From Apiospora phragmitis (Eukaryota > Ascomycota > Sordariomycetes > Amphisphaeriales > Apiosporaceae): a stretch of DNA of 64,000 nucleotides. How positions within the stretch are numbered: the stretch's first letter is position 1; each line of letters starts with the position of its first letter. The notes under the pieces are model-generated. The model saw nothing but the letters and a program-made list of their open reading frames with translations. It had not been told where the DNA came from and ran no database searches. Shown here in pieces: positions 1 through 10,619 of this stretch. A program made the translations under genes and the position numbers. The DNA lies in contig JAQQWL010000005.1 of the NCBI GenBank assembly GCA_038363925.1, positions 124,001 through 188,000 on the forward strand, read 5' to 3'.

Positions 1-174
1 ACATGCGTGGCAGGCATCCAATTGGTGATTTCGGCCCGGTTGGAAAGATGGAATTCCGAGCATGTCGAGCTTGTGGAAGCTTCACTGAGAGACCCAAAGG
101 TCAATCAATACGGATCTATCGAGTTTGAAGGATGGGAAGCGGCCTGTCCTGTCCGGGTTTCTGAAGGAGCATGA
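1..174 (+). CDS. 3' end of an unidentified gene (partial)
   Basis: The first frame is open from the window edge for 57 codons and ends in TGA at 172-174. The peptide has mixed, protein-like composition (for example RLERWNSEH and GSIEFEGWEAA) with no low complexity. The 5' part lies outside the window, and I do not recognise the family. A chance open frame of this length is possible, so this is only a candidate terminal exon on the plus strand. The following ~900 bases hold no convincing coding sequence. Confidence 0.3.
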   Translation, partial: TCVAGIQLVISARLERWNSEHVELVEASLRDPKVNQYGSIEFEGWEAACPVRVSEGA

Positions 175-1070
175 GTGTACTATACTCTAATGGTGGTATT
201 ATTTGAAAACAGCTGGTGCGCAACCCGGGGATTTGGCTTGCAGGGTGAGCGGGCATCCAACCCGGTACGAAGATTCACGATAACTCATTTCGCCGGCGTA
301 AAGGCGCATGTATGGTCGAGGTAGATCCAATGAAAAAGTGCTTCCCATTACTTATGCGGCCGTCTCTATAACTAATTTCTTGATTGAGCTGCTTAGACGA
401 CGAAAACGAGTGGCATGGCCATTGGGGGGGGGGGGTTGGAGGCGTCAGGGGCGAAGCTGGTTTGCTCTTCAAGTCCCCAAGCATCCTCCCTTTACCCGAC
501 AATCCCTTGCCAGTACTCCAGAACAACTAACAGGAAATGCCGGCTGCAGAAACATGGGGCTGCCGTGGGAAGACGCCGCATCCGAGAGCCGTAGTGACAA
601 GAAAACTCTGCATATGTCATTTCCAGTCTTTCGTGGCACTTGGAGGCGAGATGGGCCCCTGAGGTACCAGTGCCCCCCACAGGACAAGCATGATGCCAAA
701 CTTGTGCATCCCAGGGCTGTGGTCCGAGAAGTGGCTGTGGCGGGCCTCGCCTTCTACGGCGGACTCGGGGTGGTCCTAAGCTTCGTCAAAGCCAAGCGTC
801 CAAGGCTCAACGCAGGATAGCACTTGATTACACCGAAAATCCACGTTCAGCGTACACGATGAGATGCCACAAAGCCAATACTGCATTCGGCCGGGTGTTT
901 AGTTCTGCAACCCGGCCACTGCCGTTCACTGGAGCGAAGAGGTAATGTCGAAGCTGCTAGGTCGAGGTACGAGCGTACAAGATCGTGCAAATTGGCCATA
1001 GCAGCACCTGGAGCAGAAACTGTGCGACAAAGTTTCGAGCCTGGCGATCCCGCGTGCCAGCTCGGCTCTT
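175..1070. other. Intergenic, no gene seen
   Basis: A 170-codon open frame exists at 308-820 on the plus strand. Its composition is unstructured and I do not accept it as a gene. A run of ten G lies near 425-434. No RNA gene or repeat is recognised. Confidence 0.4.
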
Positions 1071-1415
1071 CTACGCCTTCTCCTGCATCTCGGCGTGCGG
1101 CTGGGCGCGCCTCTGGGATCCTAGGCCACGGCGATCTTGCCGACGCGTCGACAATCGTGTCCGAGGCCGGCCCGACCTCTTCTTCGGTTTCGGCGACTTC
1201 TCCTGAAAGAAGCGCCGCACGAGGTTGTTGACCGCCTCGACGCGCGGCGTGCCGAACGCGTCGGCAATCAGCTTCCGCGGCAGACCGGCCACGCGCAGCG
1301 CCACAATGGCCGCCATAGCCTCGGGACTGAACTGGCCGTTGGGCTTGCGGTCTTCCGTCAGGACACGGCCGAGTTCGTGTATGTCCAGACTGTCCAGGTT
1401 GTCCATGTTCTCCAT
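1071..1415 (-). CDS. Small helix-turn-helix-like hypothetical protein
   Basis: This is a 114-residue ORF beginning ATG at 1413-1415. The middle (about residues 30-70) reads like a transposase/homeodomain-type helix-turn-helix: a run promoting 'FSPEAMAAIVALRVAGLPRK', then IADAFG and VNNLVRRFF. The C-terminal part is basic (KSPKPKKRSGRPRTR), resembling an AT-hook or nuclear signal. Tc1/mariner and Pogo transposases of fungi start with similar HTH modules. No DDE domain follows, and the adjacent 1.5-1.7 kb DNA is AT-rich. It could therefore be a transposase remnant, a small DNA-binding protein, or an antisense artefact of a GC-rich stretch. Confidence 0.35.
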   Translation of the reverse strand: MENMDNLDSLDIHELGRVLTEDRKPNGQFSPEAMAAIVALRVAGLPRKLIADAFGTPRVEAVNNLVRRFFQEKSPKPKKRSGRPRTRLSTRRQDRRGLGSQRRAQPHAEMQEKA

Positions 1416-2236
1416 GTTGATGCGGGCGTTGGAAGTTATGTGTGAAATGGACGTTAGGAGGGGTAGATGGTGGTGTTGTTTTGATGGTGTTGGTGGAGCG
1501 TGCGGCAGACTTTGGTTAACTACCTACTTTTTTGGATGATCCCATCCCGTCGTCACCTTATTGCATTAATGAGACGATCGAGTAAGGCTATAATTGCCCG
1601 TTACAAACTCAACAGTACTTTTATTCAAGATAAATATTCGGTTCTACGGAAAAATTACTATTTCCAAAGGAAAAAGAAGAGTGACTTGAAAAACATCACC
1701 GGATTATCCAAACATTGGCCGGCCCAACTCTAGAAGGCGTTCGGACGCCGTGACTTGCGCCCGCGCCGCCACGCCCTTCTCGTTGACTCACGGCGCGCAA
1801 GAAAACAGCAGACTCCAACTTCGGCTTTCGAATGCCCGTATCCCCGGTTTCTATTTTTTCCATCTGCATCTGAATGAATCTGAGTTTCGTGTCTGCTCAA
1901 GTGTACGGAGTACAGGAAAGTGGGATGACTTTTGAGATGGGATAAGTTCAGCCTGACCTGAAATAGTTGCAGTAGACCAAGCCCCTTTCAGCGCGCATTT
2001 GCATTTGCCATCGGAATTGGCATAGGCACTTCACTACAGAACCACATGGTCATCCAAACCTTCATGGACCTTGCTTGAGAGGCAAATTGCCAGAGCATTG
2101 TTGAAAATATATACAATAGAAATTCTCGTATGTATGATTAGGTAGTAATGCAAGACAGGGGCATATCCATAACGCTTGCTGTTCGTCAGGGCCGCCTCCC
2201 CCACAACCCATGCAGCAAACCGACTGGAGTTCCCAA
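1416..2236. other. Intergenic, AT-rich patch
   Basis: No gene is supported. Bases ~1550-1690 are noticeably AT-rich compared with flanking DNA, which would fit an old repeat relic. The right part is the 3' flank of the S28 protease gene. Confidence 0.35.
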
Positions 2237-4485
2237 TCAGGTCGTCAGGGTATCTCGTGTCGTTCCCACCCCACCCCTTGCCACCCGTCTCCTCTCCTTG
2301 CCCGCCTTGTAAAAGTCCCCGACCCACGCCGTGATCTGCTCCACCTCAGCCTCCATGGCCGCCTGCACCGGCGCGTGCACCGCGTTCCGCAACAACAAAT
2401 CGTTACAGTGCCGCGAGCCCTCGATCAGGATGACGGGCGCCTTGGGCGTCCCCGGAAACGGTCCGCCGGGCCGGAATGTGGACGAGACGCTCGCGGGCCG
2501 CCACGGGTCGTACTGCCCGTTCGACGTCAGCACGCGCGTCGTGTCCGTGTAGAGCCAGCCGCCCGTCTCGAGGTTGAGCGCCTGCGCCGTGTCGCCCTTG
2601 GCGCTGGCGTACGTGTACTTGCCCTCGCGCGGGAACCACAGCTCGCACTGCCGCTGGTAGTAGCTGGCGTCGACGAGACGGGAGAAGACGGTCGGCATTC
2701 CCGCAGGGGCGCCACTGTAATTATTATGCCATGGTCAGCGATTCATCCAAGCGAGAAAACGGAGCCTCCTCCCTGTGAGCTACTAATTGGATTGGATGGA
2801 TGGCTTACGTTTGGTAGTAGAAGAAAGGCTCATTGCAAGTCATCCAAACCCAGGTTCGGCCAACAGTGTTGGCGGGCGAGTAGTCCTTGAAGGCTTCCAT
2901 GGAGCCGTTGTACGAGTTGAAACACTGTACGTTCATCTCGCCAGCCCAGTCTTTGTAGCCATAGGCCTCACAATCTAGGGAGAGCCATGGTCAGCAATAC
3001 AGCACCGAGTGCTCGAGGTGAGAGGGAACCCACATCCTGGGAGATACGATGCTTTGAACCACTTGGCAAAGTTGGGGAGTGCATTTTTGAGCCCAACCCC
3101 TAGCTCGCCGTAGGTATACGTGGTATTGGTGAAAGCACCCTCGATGGCGTCGCACATCTGGTAGAACTTGGAGTAGCCAGAGTCGAATTGGATGCTTTGC
3201 CAGGCCCAGATAGGAGACGAGATGGCACTGGCGGCGTCGTTGTCCATTTCGAGATCCTCGACAGCGAACATTTCCTTGACTGTAATCCGCGGTGTCAGTG
3301 ATCGGATCTCACGAATGTGGCTTGGGCATCTTCAAGACCATGATGCAGACACACTGCTTAAGCCTGACACCTCGACTTGGCCAGGGATCCTGTGAGCAGG
3401 TACTTACGCGCACGCTTATCCTCATCTGAGCCTTGCGTAAAGGTCTTGTCCACATGGTCGATGATGGTTGAGTAGTCCGAACTACAGTTCTTGGGCATGC
3501 CCTGGGCCGACGTCAGAAGCTTCGTCTTAAGTATTAGACTTCGTCGGTGCGGCGGGATACTTACATCTTGGATCGGCTGAAAGTACTGCCAGTAGTCGTA
3601 GATGGCCTGCAGCGGACCGCTGCTCCCATGGTATGCCCAGAAAGTGCCCGGAGCCAACTGCAATTTGGAAATCAGTGTCTGGTGACGTAATCCTCATGAG
3701 TATTCGCTCTCTCTCACCTTTTCGATCCAGACGGCTAGGGCACCAGGGTAGGAACCTCCGGTGAATACCCAGGGCTGGTAGTAGAGTTAGCAACTGAATC
3801 GGGTTCACCAATCTTGAATCAAATGTCGTACCGCTTGCGGCGCATTGGTCTTGCCGCTGGGGTCGAAAGGCAGCTTGACGTTGCGTGCAAAGTTGACAAA
3901 GTCGGCCACGCTTTGCTCCAACGTCAAGTACTGCAAGTTCTTGGTGCTCTGCAGTTCGAATGGGCTCGAGTTTCCCCAGTAGCGATCTGTCTCTCGGTCT
4001 TAGGACTCCGTCACGGAATAATAGTGGCAATAGAAAGGGGGTCGCTCATACGTTCAACGATGATAACTGCGCCGTCGACTGCTTTGGCGTACATGCCGGT
4101 AAGGGCCTTCTCGGTCAAATAGCCCGTGTACCCAGCAGCAGCGACCTCGCCCGGTGTCATGATGACTACCTGTTGACTGTCAGTTTAGGGACATATACCT
4201 CAAGCATGAGGTCTCGATTGAACGTACAGGGGAGCCAGGACCCTTCCAATTAGTCGCATTGTACCAGAATGACTGGGAGAAGTTCCCAACATCCGGGTTG
4301 TTGTGGTCAATGTACTGCTGAAAGGTGCCAGTGCCGGTCATTTTGTCGGAGACATCCATCAGAGAAGTCATTTCGTTGTCGGCCAACTCGAGAGGCTCCA
4401 TCCTGGGTGCCGGCGGAAACAAGCCAAAGGCGGCTTGGAACCACGCAGCACCCGTAAACAGAGACGCGAACACCGAACTCCTCAT
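2237..4485 (-). CDS. Secreted serine protease, peptidase family S28 (prolyl endopeptidase / Pro-X carboxypeptidase-like)
   Basis: The model has nine exons (4485-4228, 4169-4052, 3986-3832, 3774-3718, 3657-3565, 3501-3408, 3279-3034, 2974-2809, 2714-2237). Every junction has GT/AG, and the frame stays open for 554 codons. The N-terminus MRSSVFASLFTGAAWFQAAFG is a signal peptide; an upstream in-frame ATG at 4533 would bury it, so 4485 is preferred. The nucleophile motif GGSYPG places Ser at ~185. NGQYDPWR (Asp ~465) and GSRHCND (His ~498) complete the S28 triad. HRYWGNSSPF and other family landmarks are present, and the length suits fungal acid prolyl endoproteases. Such enzymes cleave after proline, usually at acidic pH, outside the cell or in the vacuole. 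I infer nutrient acquisition. Exact substrate preference cannot be read from sequence. Confidence 0.88.
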
Positions 4486-4614
4486 CTCGACGACGCACTC
4501 AGACCAGATGCGGTAGCAGACAAGATACAGCAACGTCCGACGGAAGGAAAGAGCGTGAACCGGTGGGAGCCAGACCTACCAGAAGCCCGAGGGTGCCCGG
4601 GGGGGATCACATAG

Positions 4615-4622
4615 TTTATAAA
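4615..4622 (-). promoter_or_regulatory. TATA box of the S28 protease gene
   Basis: TTTATAAA lies about 130 bases upstream of the chosen ATG on the minus strand. It is palindromic, so orientation is inferred from the gene. Confidence 0.4.
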
Positions 4623-5847
4623 CCTCTACACGCCTACCTACCAAAGCGGCCAAGGCGATAACGCACCATATCCGGATGCCTTTGCGGCATGTGCCGGAGC
4701 GCTCTAGCATACTAATGCACCTACCTATGCCGAGTCTTGACAATGAACGCAGCATCGGGGGTCATATCTGCAACGCTTTGCCAACAAAGGCCAATCGCCA
4801 AGCTGCCCGCGTATCTCTGTATCTCTGACCGGGGGCCCAGAGATAACAAACATGCCGGCCGTGATGCCCCAAATGGGAAGTAAGTAACATCGCGTGCCAA
4901 TGGGCGGTCCCCCCACCTCGCATGACCGATCCGTCAGATAGCTTCAGTCCGGAAGTTGAGTTGACGGTTGGCCAATGCCGCAGGACCGCTAAGCCGCTTG
5001 TAGAAGGTCCGAGTGTAGTGAGTGCTGCAACGAGTGCAGCAACGGCTTGCAACATCTGGCGAGGCGGCAGATGGGCTAGGGCATCTGATGAAAGTGTAAC
5101 AAAGGAAAGGAAGGTCAAGGTCTAGATGGCGTCATTGTCGCTCGCTACTAGGCGAGTCAAGCATGTCAATGTGTACAACCGCCAGAGTCAGTAGAAAGTC
5201 AGATGCGGTTGGGTCGTGGCTTGTTCTTGTCATCATGGATTTCCTTGCCAGGAAATCGACAGCTGCACCAGGGCTCCCAAGGCCATCATTTCGATCGGAT
5301 ATGGTGCAAAGTAGCGATAACCGTAGAGCCATTGGTAGACCTGTCAATTTGCAGATCGTGGCATAGCGAGTACTAGTTGATGTTGTCGTTGTTGTACATG
5401 GTTCCCGGAAGCGGGAGACAAACACTTGTTCGATGCTCTTGAGAAACCTGGCCATGTTCCAGGATGCCTCCAGAGACAAGTCTAGCAAACAGTGATTGCA
5501 TGCAAAAAATGGAATAGCATAGATGACGAAAACAGCACCCGAAAGAAGCGTCGGTTTTGGCTTTCGAATTGGATCAAGCAAGAGAGTCTCTTGCCCTGTT
5601 GATCTCGAATGTTGACTTGCATCCCCTCCAGCCACAAGTCAGTGAAGTGGGGCGCAAAATCGGCAATTCATTCCACCGCCGCCGACCAATTGGACGGCCG
5701 GGCGGGCTGAAGCTCCAAGCGGATATGCGCCATTGAGGTGGTTCAATTGGCACCGTTGAGAGAGGAAGCTTTGAAGCCCGGCCATCGAACGTCTTGACAC
5801 GAGACAATTGCTCAACCCAATTTCACCACATATTTCGACCAGCAGCC
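4623..5847. other. Divergent promoter region, no gene seen
   Basis: This separates the minus-strand S28 gene from the plus-strand NDUFB7 gene. It contains TACCTA-type words near 4637 and 4721 and an inverted repeat with 8-bp arms at 5238-5257. ORFs at 4762-5118 and 5132-5635 (minus) look random. Confidence 0.4.
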
Positions 5848-6286
5848 ATGGCCAGAAGCTCTGCCGAGGCTCTGCCCAGTAAGCCATGCGCCCTGTCTCC
5901 AACCATTCCGTCTCCAGTGCGGGCGACAACTGACAATTCCCTGCCACAGAGGCGACCCGCGAGGAGATGCGGGAAGCCAAGCTGCCGATCCAGTACCGAG
6001 ACAGCTGCGCGAACCTCTTGATCCCGCTGAACCGATGCCGTCAAGATACCTACTACCTACCCTGGAAGTGCGCTGTACGTTCAGTCATAGTCCCTCAGCC
6101 GGGGAGAAAGGACAAGTTCCGAACGGCCAGTCCCAGAGGTACCGCTTTGCTTACACATTTTTTTTTTTCTACCAAATGCAGGACGAGCGACACAGCTACG
6201 AGAAGTGCCAGTACGATGAGTTCAAGAAGCGGGTGGTCAAGATGAACGAGCTCCGGGAGGCCAAGGAGGGCGCACGAAGCAACTAA
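5848..6286 (+). CDS. NDUFB7: NADH:ubiquinone oxidoreductase (complex I) B18 subunit
   Basis: Three exons (5848-5878, 5950-6074, 6182-6286) give 86 residues. The CHCH fold is explicit: CANLLIPLNRC and CADERHSYEKC are the paired CX9C motifs characteristic of NDUFB7. REEMREAKLPIQYRD precedes them and a charged C-terminal helix follows. The protein is an accessory subunit of mitochondrial complex I on the intermembrane-space side; its twin CX9C cysteines are normally oxidised through the Mia40 relay. The first exon codes for only ten residues and is easily missed. The second intron ends in a long T-rich polypyrimidine tract before AAATGCAG. The gene appears intact and short, as expected for this family. 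Confidence 0.9.
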
Positions 6287-7784
6287 GGCCGGGGTCAACC
6301 CAAGGGCAGTCCCAGATCCAGAGGAAGGGCAGAGGATGAGAAAGAGGATGAGAAAGAAGAAAATACCTTGTACATATAGGCCCCGCGAGACGGAATTGGC
6401 GAAGCTACGACGGCAATTGATACGAATGGAGATCACCCGCTGCGCCCTGCATCATCTCTGTGCTGCTGGGACGCTTTTCAGCAACTATCTTGAATCTCTG
6501 CAAATGCCAGATCCTGGTGGTGTGACTCAATGATTTTGAGGCATATGGTTTGAGATGGGTCGTTTATGTTCACAGGAGATCTAATCAGGGTCTACGCGCT
6601 TCCAGCGGCATATGTCCATTCGAAGCGAATGAACCGGGACTGTCACGGCCCGGGCAGAAGCTCCAACAAGCTCCAACAAACTCGGCCGCCCGCCCAGCCT
6701 ATGTGGCCGGAAGAAAAGGACTACTTCCGAAGTCAGCTAACGTCGGGCCTCTTGGGACTTATGGGCCGTAATAGGGACCTCTGGCTCGGGTACCGAGGAC
6801 AGCCAATTCCAAGCTACAGTTCCTGGCCCCTGTTTCGATTTGTCACTTCGGAAAACCACTGGCTGCATCCGAGGCTTGCTGAAGAATAGGCGGGTGCCGG
6901 GAAGGAGAAGACTCGGATTTATTTTTCACTTTGGATAGGTACGGAGACAAAGGAGACAAACCACACAACTTGTTCTCGATGGATGTGAAGTCATCATTAA
7001 TTCGGAGTATCATGGACACAGGTATCTCAACAAGAATTCCGGTTAAGCCGAGCTCGTGTCCACCTCAACGGCATTCTCCCGCTGACTTTTCACTGACAGA
7101 TTTTTCAACAGTGGCTATTCCGAGATCCTCTCATGGAGGATGATGTAATTGATGCCGTAAATACTTGCTTGATATGTTAGGTATGTGGCCGGACGAGCCG
7201 CTTCTACGGTCTTAAACGATGCCTCCCCTGTCAACCGAGAGCCGGACCCAAATCCGGCACATCTCGAGCCTAATTCCGAAAGGGTGATAGGTTTTTTTAT
7301 ATTTGACAGGAGGGTCTCTCCATCTCAGATATCCGCCAGTAAAATCAAGGTTATTACAAAGAGTGCAGATCTTGTTGTTAGTGACCCGGGAATTCGAAAT
7401 TTGACAGCTTGACAGCCTGCAGCACATACGGAGTTGCTGGTCCTAACCGGATCGTCGGGGAGTTTTCTAGAACCCCCACCCCCTGTTTATTCCTAAAATC
7501 AAGAACTCAGTGCGACGCTGTGGGGAAGGACAAGGATATTATAGTACCAAACTTCATCAAACTGAACAAGCTTTTTTTCGGGATATTATTTGTATTATTA
7601 TTTTTGTAGGTTACCTAAGCATTCGAATTGGCAATGAGTGACGGAATTGCTATTTGGCAACAGGAGCAAGCAGGGATGCTAGCAGCAAGCAGCAAACAGA
7701 TAGGTTACTTGAATCTCTCCAAAGCCCAGATTAGGTACAGGATTACAGTGGGCATATATCACTCGTTCGATGTGATTGGTCCCC
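6287..7784. other. Intergenic between NDUFB7 and amidohydrolase, no gene seen
   Basis: This is a convergent intergenic interval holding the 3' flanks of both genes. A short direct duplication (AAGCTCCAACA) lies near 6659. Bases 7270-7620 are AT-rich with poly-T stretches. Small ORFs lack any family signal. Confidence 0.4.
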
Positions 7785-9495
7785 TTAATCGAACTTGTGG
7801 CCGTATCCATCGTTACCGGCCGCAGCAGCAGCCACGCCCTTCATGATATTGACCTCCTCCGCGCGAACATAAGGCGCCCCCGACGTCGTGAACGTGGTGT
7901 CCATAGCGGGCACAGGCAGCTCGCGCCACGTCGCCTGGATGCGAGCGGCGCTCTCCAGGAGGGTGTCCTGGACCTTGGCGTAGTTGGCCGCCGTCAGCTT
8001 GCCGTCGCGCTTGGCGAACTTGCCGCCCACCAGCACGTGCTCGAGGTCGCCCGCGTTGGCGTGCAGCACGACGGCGGCGACGGGGTCGACCCAGCCGAGC
8101 AGGGACGGGGAGCGGCCGTCGTACACCAGCACGTCGGCGACGGCGCCCGGCGCAATGATACCGATGTCGTCGCGGCGCAGGGCCTGGCCGCCGGCGCGCG
8201 TGGCGAGCAGGAAGGCCTGGTTGACGGACATGGGGTCGTTGGGCGGGATGGCGCCCTGCTTCAGCACGTCGTAGTAGAGCGCGTAGCGGGCGTGCTGCAG
8301 CCAGATGCGGGCCTGCGTCGCCATGTCGGTCGAGTAGGTGAAGAAGGTGTCCACGCCCAGCGCCATCTGGTCCTGCACGCCGAAGTGGATGCTGGGCTCG
8401 TGCGAGTGGCCGTAGTGCATCTCGGACTCGGGCGTGTTGGCCAGGTACTGGTTGCACGAGTGCAGCAGCTCGGCGTCCTTCTCCGTCATGAAGGAGCCGT
8501 GCGAGAAGACGACGGGGATGCTGTCGTTGAGGAAGCCGAGCTCGTGCAGCAGCTCGGGGCTGTTGTTGGCTGTTGGGGAGGGAGACACTTGTTAGTTCTG
8601 TCGTTTTTACTGGATGTGTTTTATGGAACAAGGTAAAGAGGGGGAGAATAGGAGACTTACTAGCCCAAGGTCCTCCGAGGTAGTGGGCGGTCATGGCGGA
8701 GATATTGTACTCACTGTAACACACAAAGTAATTAGCTTCTTGTCTGATCAAAGGGGCACGATCAAGGGGGCTACGAGAAAGAACATACCGAGCGAGAGCC
8801 ATGACGTCCCGAGTCTCCTGCCCGTAGGGGTTAGCATAGAACGAGTCGTACGCCATAGCCGGCGTCACGAGCGTGTCCTTGGTCGGCACGTCCCGCATCA
8901 GCCCGCGGAAGTCAGCGATCTGCTCGGGCACGCTGAAGTCGGTGACGTTGTGGAACGCGTAGGCCCAGAAGACGCGCGCGCCGCTGTCGACCGAGGCCTG
9001 CAAGCCCGCGCGGCTCGTGGCGTTGGACCAGGTGTGGTGCGCGTGGTCGAGCGACGTCGTGGTGCCCGCGTTGAGGGCCTCGTACAGGCCCGCGAGCTGG
9101 CCGATGTAGACGTCGTCGGCCGTCAGGTGGTCGCCCGCCACGAACTCGCCGAACCGGACAAAGTACTCGGCCAGCGACGTGTTGGACGCGATCGTCTTGA
9201 AGCCCGTCTGCCAGCCGTGGCGGTGCGTGTCGATGAAGCCGGGCGAGATGATCTTGCCCGCGCAGTCGACGACCTCGTGCGTGGCGTTGTCCTTCGCCGC
9301 GGGTATGGTGGTGCCCTTCTCGTAGACGCCCGCGATGCGGTCGTCCTCGATCAGGACGGAGCCGTCGCGCACGACGTTGAGGGACTGGCTGGCCTGGTCG
9401 AAGGCGATGACGGTGCCGCCCGAGAGGAGGACCGACGAGGCCTGGGCGGCGGCCACGAAGGTGGAGAGGATAGCAGCGGTCTTGGAGGAACCCAT
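7785..9495 (-). CDS. Secreted amidohydrolase (TRZ/ATZ, cytosine deaminase-like metallo-hydrolase)
   Basis: Three exons (9495-8789, 8713-8661, 8569-7785) give 514 residues. The first ~19 residues (MGSSKTAAILSTFVAAAQA) form a signal peptide, unusual for a family that is mostly cytosolic. GKIISPGFIDTHRHGWQ carries the HxH metal ligands (His91, His93) at the start of the TIM barrel. VFSHGSFM and GVDTFF plausibly supply later ligands (His, Asp), and the C-terminal GAVADVLVYDG is typical of the amidohydrolase beta-sandwich. Several N-glycosylation sequons (NATH, NTSL, NATS, NVTD) fit export. The substrate is unknown; family members hydrolyse deaminase-type or halogenated ring substrates and cyclic amides. 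No neighbouring pathway genes give a clue. Confidence 0.82.
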
Positions 9496-9651
9496 GATGA
9501 TGCCTGTTTGTCGTTGTCTGGTCTGGTCTTGTACTTGTCTTGTCTCTTAAAGAGGCAGTAGGAGATCAAGTTGCTTGGCTGCGGAAGACTGGCGCTGTTG
9601 CTGCTGCTGATCAAATTAGCGAGAAGGTTGAATACGGGCGGCCGTCGTCGA

Positions 9652-9662
9652 CATTATATACA
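9652..9662 (-). promoter_or_regulatory. TATA box of the amidohydrolase gene
   Basis: GTATATAATG-like sequence sits about 160 bases upstream of the ATG on the minus strand, in the expected position for a fungal TATA element. Confidence 0.4.
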
Positions 9663-10619
9663 CTTGCTCTCACTCTCATGCTTGAGTCCACCAGGCTCTG
9701 GCTAGACTCTCTGACCATGGCCATGATGGTCTGTTGAGCCGCCAACTCCTCCTTTTCCGCATAACCCATAGTCACCGCAATCAGGCTTCAATCGTACTAC
9801 CAGACAATTTACTAGATATTGCCAAGAACTATAGTGAGCTACTATAATTGAGTATATCCACTACCACGACCACTCGTTCCATCACCCAGCTAGCCTGCTG
9901 GCCGTAACGCCGTAATTCCGCAAACCCGAACCCACCACGATTCTCTCGGACCTTCGACGCAGGTCCATCGTGAGAATTTTCTGTTGTTCTACGCTTGGAT
10001 CAAGGAGTGCATACTACGTGCATCCGACTTTCCATCCACAATCGCCAGTCTGTCAGACCGCATGATAGCCCGTCACCTACGTAGCCTCAGGGGTATGTCT
10101 TCTCTTGCAGCGCAGTATGCCGGCATTTCGGCAGCGGTGGAGTTGTGTCTGCATTTACATCGCGTTATACCACACGACAATTCCAGAGCAACTCTATTAT
10201 AAGACCGAGAACTGCCGGGCGGGTTCCTGCGCAGAGCGTTAAGGTTAACTCCCGGGTGGATACTAGTTTGCATACCGTAACGTAAATTAATCCTCCGATG
10301 CCCAATCGCAACTCGAAGCCTCCTTTCTCAGCAGTAAGAGTTGCCTAATGAGTTGGCATTCAAGAACATGGGCATGGGCAAAACGGCATGATTATACAGG
10401 CAGACAATTCGGACCATCCGATGTATGGTTACATCGAGATGGCCCACTATACATGTGCAGGTATGTAGTAGCTATGTAAGCTAAGAGCTTGTTCGCTGCT
10501 TGTTAAGCGGATAACGTAACACGGGTGCCCTGATCAAGGGTCCAGCACTCTTCCGAGTGGCTGAGCTGTTCCAAGATGTGGTCTTCACAAAGCCTTCATG
10601 CGTCTTTCCGAGCCGCCAA
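9663..10619. other. Intergenic, no gene seen
   Basis: This is the upstream region of the amidohydrolase and the 3' flank of the large acidic-protein gene. No coding, RNA or mobile signal is recognised. Confidence 0.4.

Noticed and set aside
308..820. 170-codon plus-strand ORF
   Set aside because: No recognisable motif; includes a translated poly-G run and has shadow ORFs in other frames.
4762..5118. 118-codon minus-strand ORF
   Set aside because: It sits in a divergent promoter region with no domain and no codon-usage signal.
8614..9561. 315-codon plus-strand ORF with Val/Arg/Asp-rich protein
   Set aside because: It is antisense to the amidohydrolase exon 1. High GC coding bias on the minus strand leaves this frame open by chance.
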